Assembly: GCF_033705735.1 (NCBI RefSeq)
Contig: NZ_CP131130.1
Location: 1,925,001 to 1,989,000 of the forward strand
Source of the DNA: Shinella zoogloeoides
GTDB lineage: Bacteria; Pseudomonadota; Alphaproteobacteria; Rhizobiales; Rhizobiaceae
Reading direction: 5' to 3'
DNA length: 64,000 nucleotides
Under the pieces are notes generated by a model that did no database searches, was not told where the DNA came from, and saw only the letters and a list, made by a program, of their open reading frames with translations. Within the stretch, counting starts at the first letter, position 1. The number at the start of each line of letters is the position of its first letter. Positions 44,067 through 51,649 of this stretch are shown piece by piece. A program made the translations under genes and the position numbers.

Positions 44067-45224
44067 TCAAAGCTTTGAGAGATCGGATTCGATTTGATCG
44101 AAGAAGCCTCTGGGCCACGAGGAGACCTTTCCCTTTTGGTCCATCCGAATTTGATGAGCCACCGTGCATTCTTCTCGAAAGTCATACGTAAAATGGTTTA
44201 GGAATATCTCATTTGCCTGAACTACGCCGAATTTCGTCGCCAAACGAATGCCGTTTACAACGTGATCGCTGTGCGTTTCGATAAAAATCTGGCGACCGGC
44301 AGCAGCAATCATTGCTAAGAACATCCCGAGCCGGGACTGGCTGAAAGGATGTAAATGGGCTTCCGGATTTTCAACGATCATCACGCCGTTTCTATTAAGC
44401 GACAGCGCTCCAGCAATGATAGGTAGCGTATAGCTGAGTCCGAAGCCGATATGTGTCGGACGAACCGAAGACCGGATGCTTGACCCGATTTGATAAGAAA
44501 GGGTTGCCAGATCCTGCAAAACCAACTCTTGGCACTCGAAGCGGCTGCCGGGTATAATCCACGACAATAAAGCGTTGGTGAGAAGATCAACCCGACCTTG
44601 GGTGTTCTTGAAGTCCTCACTCCGGTCAAAGTTGTCAGCCTGGAGGGCCGCGTTTACCCAACGGCCGGCTACATCGTCATCCCATCCATCGAATTTGATT
44701 TCCGTAGCCTGCGCCTTGGCCAACACGGATGGCGTGTACTCACCATGCTTACCGAATGCGCCGGCAGGATCTTTATCTTCCCCCGACAGGCTATAACTCG
44801 TTCTGGGGCCCAGCCGCTCGGCATTCAAATAGACAAACCCATGTCCGCGCCGCGTTAGTTCTGTAGGTGCCTTTCGTCGAGGTTCACAGCGTATCTCACG
44901 CTGTGACAATCCATCCGAGGCGTCTCGGTTCACAGTAAATGCATACCGATACGTACGACCGGATGCGTCTAAACGCATCTTTACTTGGTATCCGCTTTTG
45001 GGATGCAGAATATCTCGAGCCGTGCCAGCCTCGTAGAGAGGACCACCCAACGCGAGCCTCTCGATGTAGCCACCTGCTCCTTCCGATTGCCGCAGCAATA
45101 GAAGGCTCTGAAGGACGCTAGATTTGCCAGACGCATTCGCGCCCACAAGCACGTTGAGCGACGCAAGTTCAAGTGAAATATTCACAAGGCTCTTGTAACC
45201 ATTTATATCGAGTCTTTTAAGCAT
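44067..45224 (-). CDS. AAA/SMC-type ATPase with DUF3696-like C-terminus
   Basis: A 385-residue ABC/SMC-like ATPase of the AAA_15/21 class. Walker A is GANASGKSS at 28-36, after LKRLDINGYKSLVN. An ENPEAHLHPFSQSRLG block near residue 290 holds Walker B and the signature-like HLHP, followed by IFIETHSDHVV. The C-terminus ends FTYDFREECTVAHQIRMD and WPRGFFDQIESDL, typical of DUF3696. Such ATPases are the motor or sensor of several phage-defence systems (Gabija, Septu and OLD are relatives by fold). It overlaps the DUF262 gene by 8 bases. Confidence 0.88.
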   Translation of the reverse strand: MLKRLDINGYKSLVNISLELASLNVLVGANASGKSSVLQSLLLLRQSEGAGGYIERLALGGPLYEAGTARDILHPKSGYQVKMRLDASGRTYRYAFTVNRDASDGLSQREIRCEPRRKAPTELTRRGHGFVYLNAERLGPRTSYSLSGEDKDPAGAFGKHGEYTPSVLAKAQATEIKFDGWDDDVAGRWVNAALQADNFDRSEDFKNTQGRVDLLTNALLSWIIPGSRFECQELVLQDLATLSYQIGSSIRSSVRPTHIGFGLSYTLPIIAGALSLNRNGVMIVENPEAHLHPFSQSRLGMFLAMIAAAGRQIFIETHSDHVVNGIRLATKFGVVQANEIFLNHFTYDFREECTVAHQIRMDQKGKVSSWPRGFFDQIESDLSKL

Positions 45225-46539
45225 TAAAAGCTTTCTCTAAAATACTAGTGGTGGCTTTAAAACGCTTTTCTACAGCCGAGTAAGTTCCAGTGCTGGCGCT
45301 AATTGATCGAACAAATCTGTCGTCCGTGTTCATAGCGGCGAGAAATTCTGTAACTATCGCATCCTTTTTTTGCTCTATTAGAGAAGAGCTAAAGCCCTTC
45401 ACAGTTACAGTCCAAACTTCAAACAACGCCTTATTCAATGGAGATCGTCGTCCACCCTTCATGTAATATTTTCGGAAGGAGTATATACCAAATATTTTTT
45501 GGACTTTCCCGATATTTAAATAAAATTCTTGTTCCAGGTTCTTAATTTCGATTTCTGGCAAAGCATTAATCTGGTTCATCGCGTGAACTAGGAACGACTC
45601 CATATCACCGTGCTCACGGTATGAACTGTAGTCGTTGAGGCTGAAAGCCAGCGCTCTAAGTATCAATTCGCGATCACTCATGCGAAGGCTTTCAACTACA
45701 CCTTGAGTGGCCGAAAGAAACTCAGGAGACTTCGCCATCCTCCGCAGGAGTTCTGTGCATGGCCCCTGGTTTAGCGCGTGTCGAATTTCCTGAGGTGTGA
45801 GCTGCATTCCTCCCGTATTTACACGAGAAAAGATCGTGTACTTCGCGAGCGGAGGGGTGCCGGGCATGAGGTTGTAAAACATGAGCTGCGTGTCGTCTTC
45901 GATGGCGACCTTATATTCGGGTGGCAGCTCGTCAAATTTCTTCCCGTTAAGCTCTGTCAAAAACTGCAGACCCGAGAGCGCAAAGTCTTGGAGTCTACAA
46001 TAACGATAAAGCGTCGTCAGCCTTTGAAGACCGTCAACCACAATCCAGCGCACAGCTGTGGTCGCGTCGATGTAGAATGCAGGCAAAGGAATTTTGATAA
46101 TCATAGATTCGATCAGCCGGCTTTGTTTGAGTTCGTCCCATACAAAGGCACGCTGGAACTCCGGACTTAGATCAATTTCCGCTCTCTCTATTTTCCGAAG
46201 CGCTTGAAACACGCTTAATGGCTTCGTCTCCATTTTCAGTTTGGCAACATCGTATGGCTTGGTCGGCTGGGCCGCACCATCACCCGAATGTTCCAAGTCT
46301 TTCTCAACACTGAATTCTGCGTTATTTTCCTGTATCCAGGAGATACCTTCATTTGATAGTTTAAGAAATGCACCAGATTTTTCAACGAGGCCTTTTTCAA
46401 AGCAAGCCGAGAGTGCATCTAAGTATCCGCTCTCTTCCTCCCATTGCTTTTCTACAATCTCTTTTAAATAATAATTTTCAAGGGCCGTGTGGTTTTGGAG
46501 CACCCTCAGAATAATGGCAATTTCACCAGATGTTATCAT
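45217..46539 (-). CDS. DUF262 (GmrSD-like, ParB-fold) protein
   Basis: A 440-residue protein. An N-terminal winged-helix-like region (1-75) is followed by the DUF262 domain. Its family motifs are SPEFQRAFVWD at 125-135, VVDGLQRLTTLY at 168-179 (the DGQQR-type nucleotide/metal motif, here with Leu) and FSRVNTGGMQLTPQE at 237-251. DUF262 is the NTPase/nuclease half of the modification-dependent restriction enzyme GmrSD and its relatives. The His-Asn-His DUF1524 partner domain is not seen in it. It is 66 bases after the nuclease gene and overlaps the ATPase gene. Confidence 0.88.
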   Translation of the reverse strand: MITSGEIAIILRVLQNHTALENYYLKEIVEKQWEEESGYLDALSACFEKGLVEKSGAFLKLSNEGISWIQENNAEFSVEKDLEHSGDGAAQPTKPYDVAKLKMETKPLSVFQALRKIERAEIDLSPEFQRAFVWDELKQSRLIESMIIKIPLPAFYIDATTAVRWIVVDGLQRLTTLYRYCRLQDFALSGLQFLTELNGKKFDELPPEYKVAIEDDTQLMFYNLMPGTPPLAKYTIFSRVNTGGMQLTPQEIRHALNQGPCTELLRRMAKSPEFLSATQGVVESLRMSDRELILRALAFSLNDYSSYREHGDMESFLVHAMNQINALPEIEIKNLEQEFYLNIGKVQKIFGIYSFRKYYMKGGRRSPLNKALFEVWTVTVKGFSSSLIEQKKDAIVTEFLAAMNTDDRFVRSISASTGTYSAVEKRFKATTSILEKAFNA

Positions 46540-46605
46540 CGTTTTTCCTGAAAAAATCCACCGGATTGCTGACTCTGATCGATCGCCATTGCATTCTGCT
46601 TCACT

Positions 46606-47649
46606 TTAGCTGTCCACTTTAAATTCCGCGATAAGAAAATCCACAGTCGCCTGATCGCGCAGCTTGCAGACGATATTCTGGTTGGCAAAGGCGCCTTTAA
46701 ACCATTTGGCTTGGGACGGCTCCACCGTTTTGCGCCATTCGACGCCAACGACATATTCCGCGCGGTCAGCGGGTTCGCCGATCCGCTTCATTCGGGGTTC
46801 GGCAAGGGGTTGCTCGAAGAGCGGGCCATCCGGTGTAATAAAGTCAGAGGCACGCTGTGCTTCGCTCGTCACCGTGCCGTAACCGATATAGCCCTTACCC
46901 TTGTCGAAAACGAATATCTCGTCGCCGATGGCAAGCTGCTCCAGGCGCTTGGTGTAGAATTCGCCGCCACCGGCACTCACGAAGCCGTATCGCTTCATGT
47001 CCGTCCAGGAGCGGTGCTCGCCCAGACCGGCATTGACGAAGTAATAACCGGACCACGGCGGGCGAACCTTGCGCTCGGAACGCTCTTCCACCTCTTCCTG
47101 ATCGAGAAGGAAATCGGTTGTTAGCCATTCCTGGCCATTGGCTTCGAACACGTTGAAAAAGACAGTGTTAATGGCGACGCCATGCTCTTCCGACAGATAT
47201 TCGACGATCCGCCGCGATGCCGGATCGAGTTCACTTGCCACGATCAGCATAGAGTGGCTGCCGTTAAGCTGCTCTGGAATTGCTTCGCCGAATTTTTCAC
47301 GGAAGGCGGTCACCAGGCGTGTCTGGAGATATTTTTCCGCACGCTCATAAATCTGCGGTGTCGTCAGCGTGCGCACCCAGGAGGCGTAATCAAGCACCTG
47401 CGCCACGATCTCGCGCGGCGTGCGGTCTTTCTTCAACTCGATGATGATCAGCGCGGCTGAAGCATCTAGTGCCAGGAGGTCGATGAATTTGCCGTGGTCT
47501 GTCGGCACCTGTCGGCCGATGATCAGAGCGTCCAGCCCGAGCAACGATGGATCGGCCGCCACCCAGTCCTCGATAAGGCTTTCCTTCATCAAAGCGCGGC
47601 GCGTGGCTGCTTTGAGTTTGCCGTCAACGATCGAGTAAAGCGAGCTCAT
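46606..47649 (-). CDS. PD-(D/E)xK nuclease-like protein with a PUA/EVE-like C-terminus
   Basis: A 347-residue protein. The N-terminal domain has a restriction-nuclease pattern: acid Asp57 in GKFIDLLALD, the E-x-K pair in IIIELKKD at 68-75, and the following QxxxY (AQVLDYASWV), as in NucS/DUF91-type nucleases. The C-terminal domain (about 200-300) has TDMKRYGFVSAGGG and FDKGKGYIGYGTV, similar to PUA/EVE folds that bind modified bases. That makes a modified-DNA nuclease possible. Its ATG overlaps the HEPN-like gene by four bases. Confidence 0.78.
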   Translation of the reverse strand: MSSLYSIVDGKLKAATRRALMKESLIEDWVAADPSLLGLDALIIGRQVPTDHGKFIDLLALDASAALIIIELKKDRTPREIVAQVLDYASWVRTLTTPQIYERAEKYLQTRLVTAFREKFGEAIPEQLNGSHSMLIVASELDPASRRIVEYLSEEHGVAINTVFFNVFEANGQEWLTTDFLLDQEEVEERSERKVRPPWSGYYFVNAGLGEHRSWTDMKRYGFVSAGGGEFYTKRLEQLAIGDEIFVFDKGKGYIGYGTVTSEAQRASDFITPDGPLFEQPLAEPRMKRIGEPADRAEYVVGVEWRKTVEPSQAKWFKGAFANQNIVCKLRDQATVDFLIAEFKVDS

Positions 47650-48392
47650 GCGGCTTCTTCCATCTCTTCCGGTGGATAGAGTTCAACCAGCTTGGCGTGC
47701 AAGGCCTGCATTTCGTCGTGGTGTGCCTCTGCAGCCAAAGCAGAAATGTCGAAGCCCGCACAGATGTCGAGGTCAGCGGCAGACATGTAATTCGCGTGAA
47801 TTAGGTTGGCCGCGATCTCGTCCGCCGGGTCGGTGTACTGACGCTCTTCCATGTCCGCGCTCGCAATCAGAAACCGCCGATAGAGCTCGACGATAACCGG
47901 CTCCATATGCGTTTCAATATTGCGAACTTCCTTCATCATGTCAGCGATTTCCGCGTCAATCGCGGCGCGGTCATTGAAGAAGACCGTTCCAGTCGGATGG
48001 GCAATCTTATTGCGGCGTTTCACGAATTTCGCAAACTCTCCAACCTGATGATTTGTACAGCCGATGAGCTTTAGAAATCGGAAAATCTGGCTTTCCTTCA
48101 GGCGGTCGTAAAACTTGAACGGGCTTTCGCAATCCATCAGGCTGCCTTCCTCGTCCGAACGGAAACCAACCATCGCCATTCGAAACTGGTCAGGCATTGC
48201 CAGCCTGATCTGCCAAATCGAGAAGCTAACGAAGCTCATATAAAGAAGGTGGAAGGCGAGACTTGCAAACTCAAATCGGTCTGCCTCATAGTTTGTCTGG
48301 AATGCCGACCAAAGAAAATCGAGATAAGCCTGCTCGCGGTTATTGGCGAAGGATTGCGGGAGGTAGGTGCTCAGTTCTAGCGCTTCCTCCAT
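47646..48392 (-). CDS. Helical protein with a HEPN-like RNxxxH motif
   Basis: A 248-residue mostly helical protein of no named family. FAKFVKRRNKIAHPTG (about 120-135) contains RNKIAH at 127-132, which fits the R-N-x3-H motif of HEPN ribonucleases, preceded by a hydrophobic helix LLYMSFVSFSIWQIRL. The acidic C-terminal tail (YPPEEMEEAA) is different in style. The start overlaps the HsdMS stop by one base (TGATG). As HEPN toxins are common in defence loci, an RNA-cutting or regulatory role is possible; the motif alone is weak evidence. Confidence 0.7.
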   Translation of the reverse strand: MEEALELSTYLPQSFANNREQAYLDFLWSAFQTNYEADRFEFASLAFHLLYMSFVSFSIWQIRLAMPDQFRMAMVGFRSDEEGSLMDCESPFKFYDRLKESQIFRFLKLIGCTNHQVGEFAKFVKRRNKIAHPTGTVFFNDRAAIDAEIADMMKEVRNIETHMEPVIVELYRRFLIASADMEERQYTDPADEIAANLIHANYMSAADLDICAGFDISALAAEAHHDEMQALHAKLVELYPPEEMEEAA

Positions 48393-51001
48393 CAGGCAGC
48401 CTCCCCGTCTTTCGCCTTACCCCAAACTCGGCCGATGGCGGCGTCGATCTTTCTCTCGAAGCGCGTGATCAGCTCACGGTTAGCTCTGACGATGGCTTGT
48501 TCTGCCTCGATGTCAGCAGCAATGGCTTGCTGAATATCGAAGGCAGGAAGTGGGATCTCGATCTTTAGAAGCTGCGACTTAGCTACATTCTTCATGCTTC
48601 CACTTGTGCCGCCACAGATTGCCGAAATCTTTGCACGATACTCTTCGGACGCGATGACGGTGTGAATGTATTTTGCGCTGGCATCCTGTCGAGAAATAAC
48701 GGTTTGCCACAACCGATCAGGCAGAAACAGCTCGGGATAATCGTTATCAATGTACGCGCTTGCGCCGACAAGAGCCTCAGTGTTCATGCGGCTGATGATG
48801 ATTGAACCTTTACGCGGGCTGCACCTCACCCGATCAACCTCCTCGAGCAGGACAGCTTTGTGCTCCTCGGGATCGAATGTGCCTGAGGTCACTGCGCTAG
48901 TTTTAAGAACGCCAAGCTCACCCGGCATTTTTGTGCGGTTTTCAGAGTTCACGCTCACACCGGCTTCGAGGGCGTCAAAGATTTCTGATAGTTCGACCAT
49001 CGGCCAATCCGGATCCACAGGTATATGAGGGCGGTAATTGTCGATAACGGCGCGGGCACCTTCGATAACGCGTTGATAGCCCTCAATCTCGGCCACAATC
49101 TCGCGCTGAACCTCAAGCGATGGGAGCGGGATTTCAAAACCTTCGACAAACGCACGAGGCACGCGCTGCAACCCACCCGTCCCGGTCATTTGGGCAATAG
49201 CTTTGGAACGGAAATCTTCGTGCGTAATGCAGCGATAGACCCACTCTGCGAGTACGCTTTCGCCGGGGCGAAGCACGTAGAATTCACTGGAGCCGAATCC
49301 GATTCCATTGCGCAAATTACGAGCGATTCCTGCTTTTCCATTCTCAAAACAAGGTGTTACCTTTGCAAGCAGAACGTCGCCATCTGCAAAGTAGGTGTAG
49401 CTTGCTCCGACCTCACCGAACTGCTTAGTCTCTTTAGCTTCAAACCCGGTACGCCACTCGTTTAGGTCTGCCATAGGAACAAATGAAACTTCGGTTTCTG
49501 GCGGCAGTTCTTGAAGCAGACGTTTAGCAGGGTTGACGGTACAGATGTCGACAATCCGAGCACGCCGAACGTCGTGCTCCGCGGCAGCTTCCGACTTGTA
49601 ACGCTCGCCGCTAAGAATGTAGTCGCCACCACTGGCAACTACCTCTCGTTCCACCCCAAAGCCGTGAATGCTCTCTAGCTCGCCACCTTTCCCACCTCGA
49701 GCCTCTTGCAACCATGCCGACAAGTCAGCCTTCACCTGGGGAAGTTGAGATCCCTTCTGCGCCTTGCGTTGGGCACCCAGTTGGAAGCCATCATTTTCAA
49801 TCTTGAAGAACGCGATGTGTTTACTCGCCTTGGCCACTGCCCGGTCAAGGATTAGGATTGAAGTCTTGACACCCGAATAAGGGTTGAAGACGCCAGCAGG
49901 GAGCGAAATTACAGCCGCTAGATTGTTCTCCACCAGCATTTTCCGCAATGCTGCGTAGGCGCTTTGGCTCTGGAAGATAATCCCTTCCGGCACGACAATC
50001 GCCGCGCGCCCGTTTGGATTCAGGTGCTCGGCGATGTAGTCGACAAACAGCACCTCACTGCGTTTGGACTGCACCTGGAAGCGGGTGTGGGGCTTGATGC
50101 CGCCCTTTGGAGACATGAAAGGCGGGTTGGCCAGGATCACGTCCGCCGTTTGGGTCCATTTCTCCTCGCTGGTGAGCGTATCGTATTCCTCGACCTTCGG
50201 ATCAGCGAAGCCATGGAGGTAGAGGTTCACGAGGCTTAGGCGTACCATGTCAGGCGATATGTCATAACCCTTGATGTTACCCGCCAGCCGCGTACGGTCT
50301 TCCGGTGAGAGGAGATCGCCAGGGAAACGCATTGGGCTTTCGAGTGCTTGTTCGGCGGCGTCAGCTTCCTCATGCTTGCCGTTGCCGTTTACAACATAGG
50401 ACGAGTTGGCCTTGAGGATGTGCTTGTAGGCCGAGATCAGGAAGCCAGCAGTTCCGCAAGCAGGATCAAGGATCACCTCGTTCTTCTTGGGGTCGATGAT
50501 CTCTACCATGAAATCAATGATGTGGCGCGGCGTGCGGAACTGCCCGGCGTCGCCCTGGCTGCCCAGAACGGAAAGGAGGTATTCGAAGGCATCGCCCAAG
50601 CGCTCGCTGTGATCATAGGTGAAGCTATCGATCTCGCGAAGGAAGGAGCGCAGCGTTTCGGGGTCACGATAAGGCAGATAGGCATTGCGGAAGATCGATC
50701 GGAAAAGCGCCGGCAGATGGTCGTTTTCCACCATCTTCGTCAGTGCCTCGGAATAGATATTCAGCATCTCCTGGCCGGAAACGCCCGGCGCCACCAGCTT
50801 GGCCCAGCGGTAACGCTCATAGTCCTGCGTAAAGAACTTGCGTTCGCCGCCCAACTCCTCGGCCTCAAGGTCCATGTCGTCCATGAATTTGTAGATGAGC
50901 GCGACCGTGATCTGTTCGACTTGGCTTTTGGGGTCCGGCACCTTACCCACGAGAATATCACGGCAAGTGTCGATGCGGCGTTTGGTATCTTTATCGAGCA
51001 T
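48392..51001 (-). CDS. Type I restriction-modification, fused HsdM-HsdS protein
   Basis: An 869-residue fusion. The first ~480 residues are the N6-adenine methyltransferase: helical N-terminal domain, SAM motif DPACGTAGF at 179-187 and catalytic NPPF at 292-295. The rest is a specificity subunit with two target-recognition halves, the first ending QREIVAEIEGYQRVI and the second ending QAIAADIEAEQAIVRA. M and S are separate genes in most type I systems. It starts 12 bases after the frameshifted hsdR. It could still methylate DNA if HsdR is lost. Confidence 0.9.
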   Translation of the reverse strand: MLDKDTKRRIDTCRDILVGKVPDPKSQVEQITVALIYKFMDDMDLEAEELGGERKFFTQDYERYRWAKLVAPGVSGQEMLNIYSEALTKMVENDHLPALFRSIFRNAYLPYRDPETLRSFLREIDSFTYDHSERLGDAFEYLLSVLGSQGDAGQFRTPRHIIDFMVEIIDPKKNEVILDPACGTAGFLISAYKHILKANSSYVVNGNGKHEEADAAEQALESPMRFPGDLLSPEDRTRLAGNIKGYDISPDMVRLSLVNLYLHGFADPKVEEYDTLTSEEKWTQTADVILANPPFMSPKGGIKPHTRFQVQSKRSEVLFVDYIAEHLNPNGRAAIVVPEGIIFQSQSAYAALRKMLVENNLAAVISLPAGVFNPYSGVKTSILILDRAVAKASKHIAFFKIENDGFQLGAQRKAQKGSQLPQVKADLSAWLQEARGGKGGELESIHGFGVEREVVASGGDYILSGERYKSEAAAEHDVRRARIVDICTVNPAKRLLQELPPETEVSFVPMADLNEWRTGFEAKETKQFGEVGASYTYFADGDVLLAKVTPCFENGKAGIARNLRNGIGFGSSEFYVLRPGESVLAEWVYRCITHEDFRSKAIAQMTGTGGLQRVPRAFVEGFEIPLPSLEVQREIVAEIEGYQRVIEGARAVIDNYRPHIPVDPDWPMVELSEIFDALEAGVSVNSENRTKMPGELGVLKTSAVTSGTFDPEEHKAVLLEEVDRVRCSPRKGSIIISRMNTEALVGASAYIDNDYPELFLPDRLWQTVISRQDASAKYIHTVIASEEYRAKISAICGGTSGSMKNVAKSQLLKIEIPLPAFDIQQAIAADIEAEQAIVRANRELITRFERKIDAAIGRVWGKAKDGEAA

Positions 51002-51013
51002 TTCTGGCTTTCA

Positions 51014-51649
51014 TCACAAAAAGGGGTTCAGGGACACATAGTCCTTGATGTATTCCGGGATGCGCTTGCGCCATGGGGCGGGCACTTCCTTCAGGTCGCG
51101 GGTCGAGAAGGACGGGTTTACGTATAGGTCAGTCAGATGGCCAGAGTCGATCGATGCACGCACCTTGGCGTCGCGAATATAGGCCTCGAAGAAGTAGCGC
51201 ATTTCTCGGATGCGATCGGCTTCCTCAGGCTTCTGGTCGATCAGGAATTTCTGGAATTCGTCGTCGATCAATTCGCCCTTGCTCTTGAACTTCGGAATGA
51301 AACCGAAAGCCTTTTCCACCAGTTCCCGCACTGAGATGCGCCGATCGACACCCGCGGCGCGGCGCAGCTTCTCCAGATTGAAATATTCGCTCGGCTTGTC
51401 GAACAGCTCTTCGACCACGTGACGTGTCGCGGCGTCCCAGTCCTGCTGCTCCACCAGTTCGGCAAGCTTCGGATCGGAGCGCGCCGTTTCCTCGAATTTT
51501 TGGAAAAGCTCGCGGTCAATCCGCATGCCGTCCAAGCCAATTTGTTCCTCCACGTGATAAACTACCTGGTCGGGCTCCATAAACTCGTAGATGACAGGTT
51601 TAGAGGCAATCGTCGTACCATCATCACCACCATTGGATGGCGGCAGGTT
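51014..51649 (-). pseudogene. hsdR: HsdR C-terminal part, out of frame
   Basis: A continuation of the type I restriction subunit in a register shifted by +1 from the upstream frame. It contains EEQIGLDGMRIDRELFQKFEE (in two parts: EEQIGLDGM, RELFQKFEE) and RISVRELVEKAFG, which are typical of the HsdR C-terminal domain that contacts the methylase. Skipping a single base at about 51635-51649 would link PKP with PPSNGGDDG and restore one protein. It ends 12 bases before hsdMS. Confidence 0.8.
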
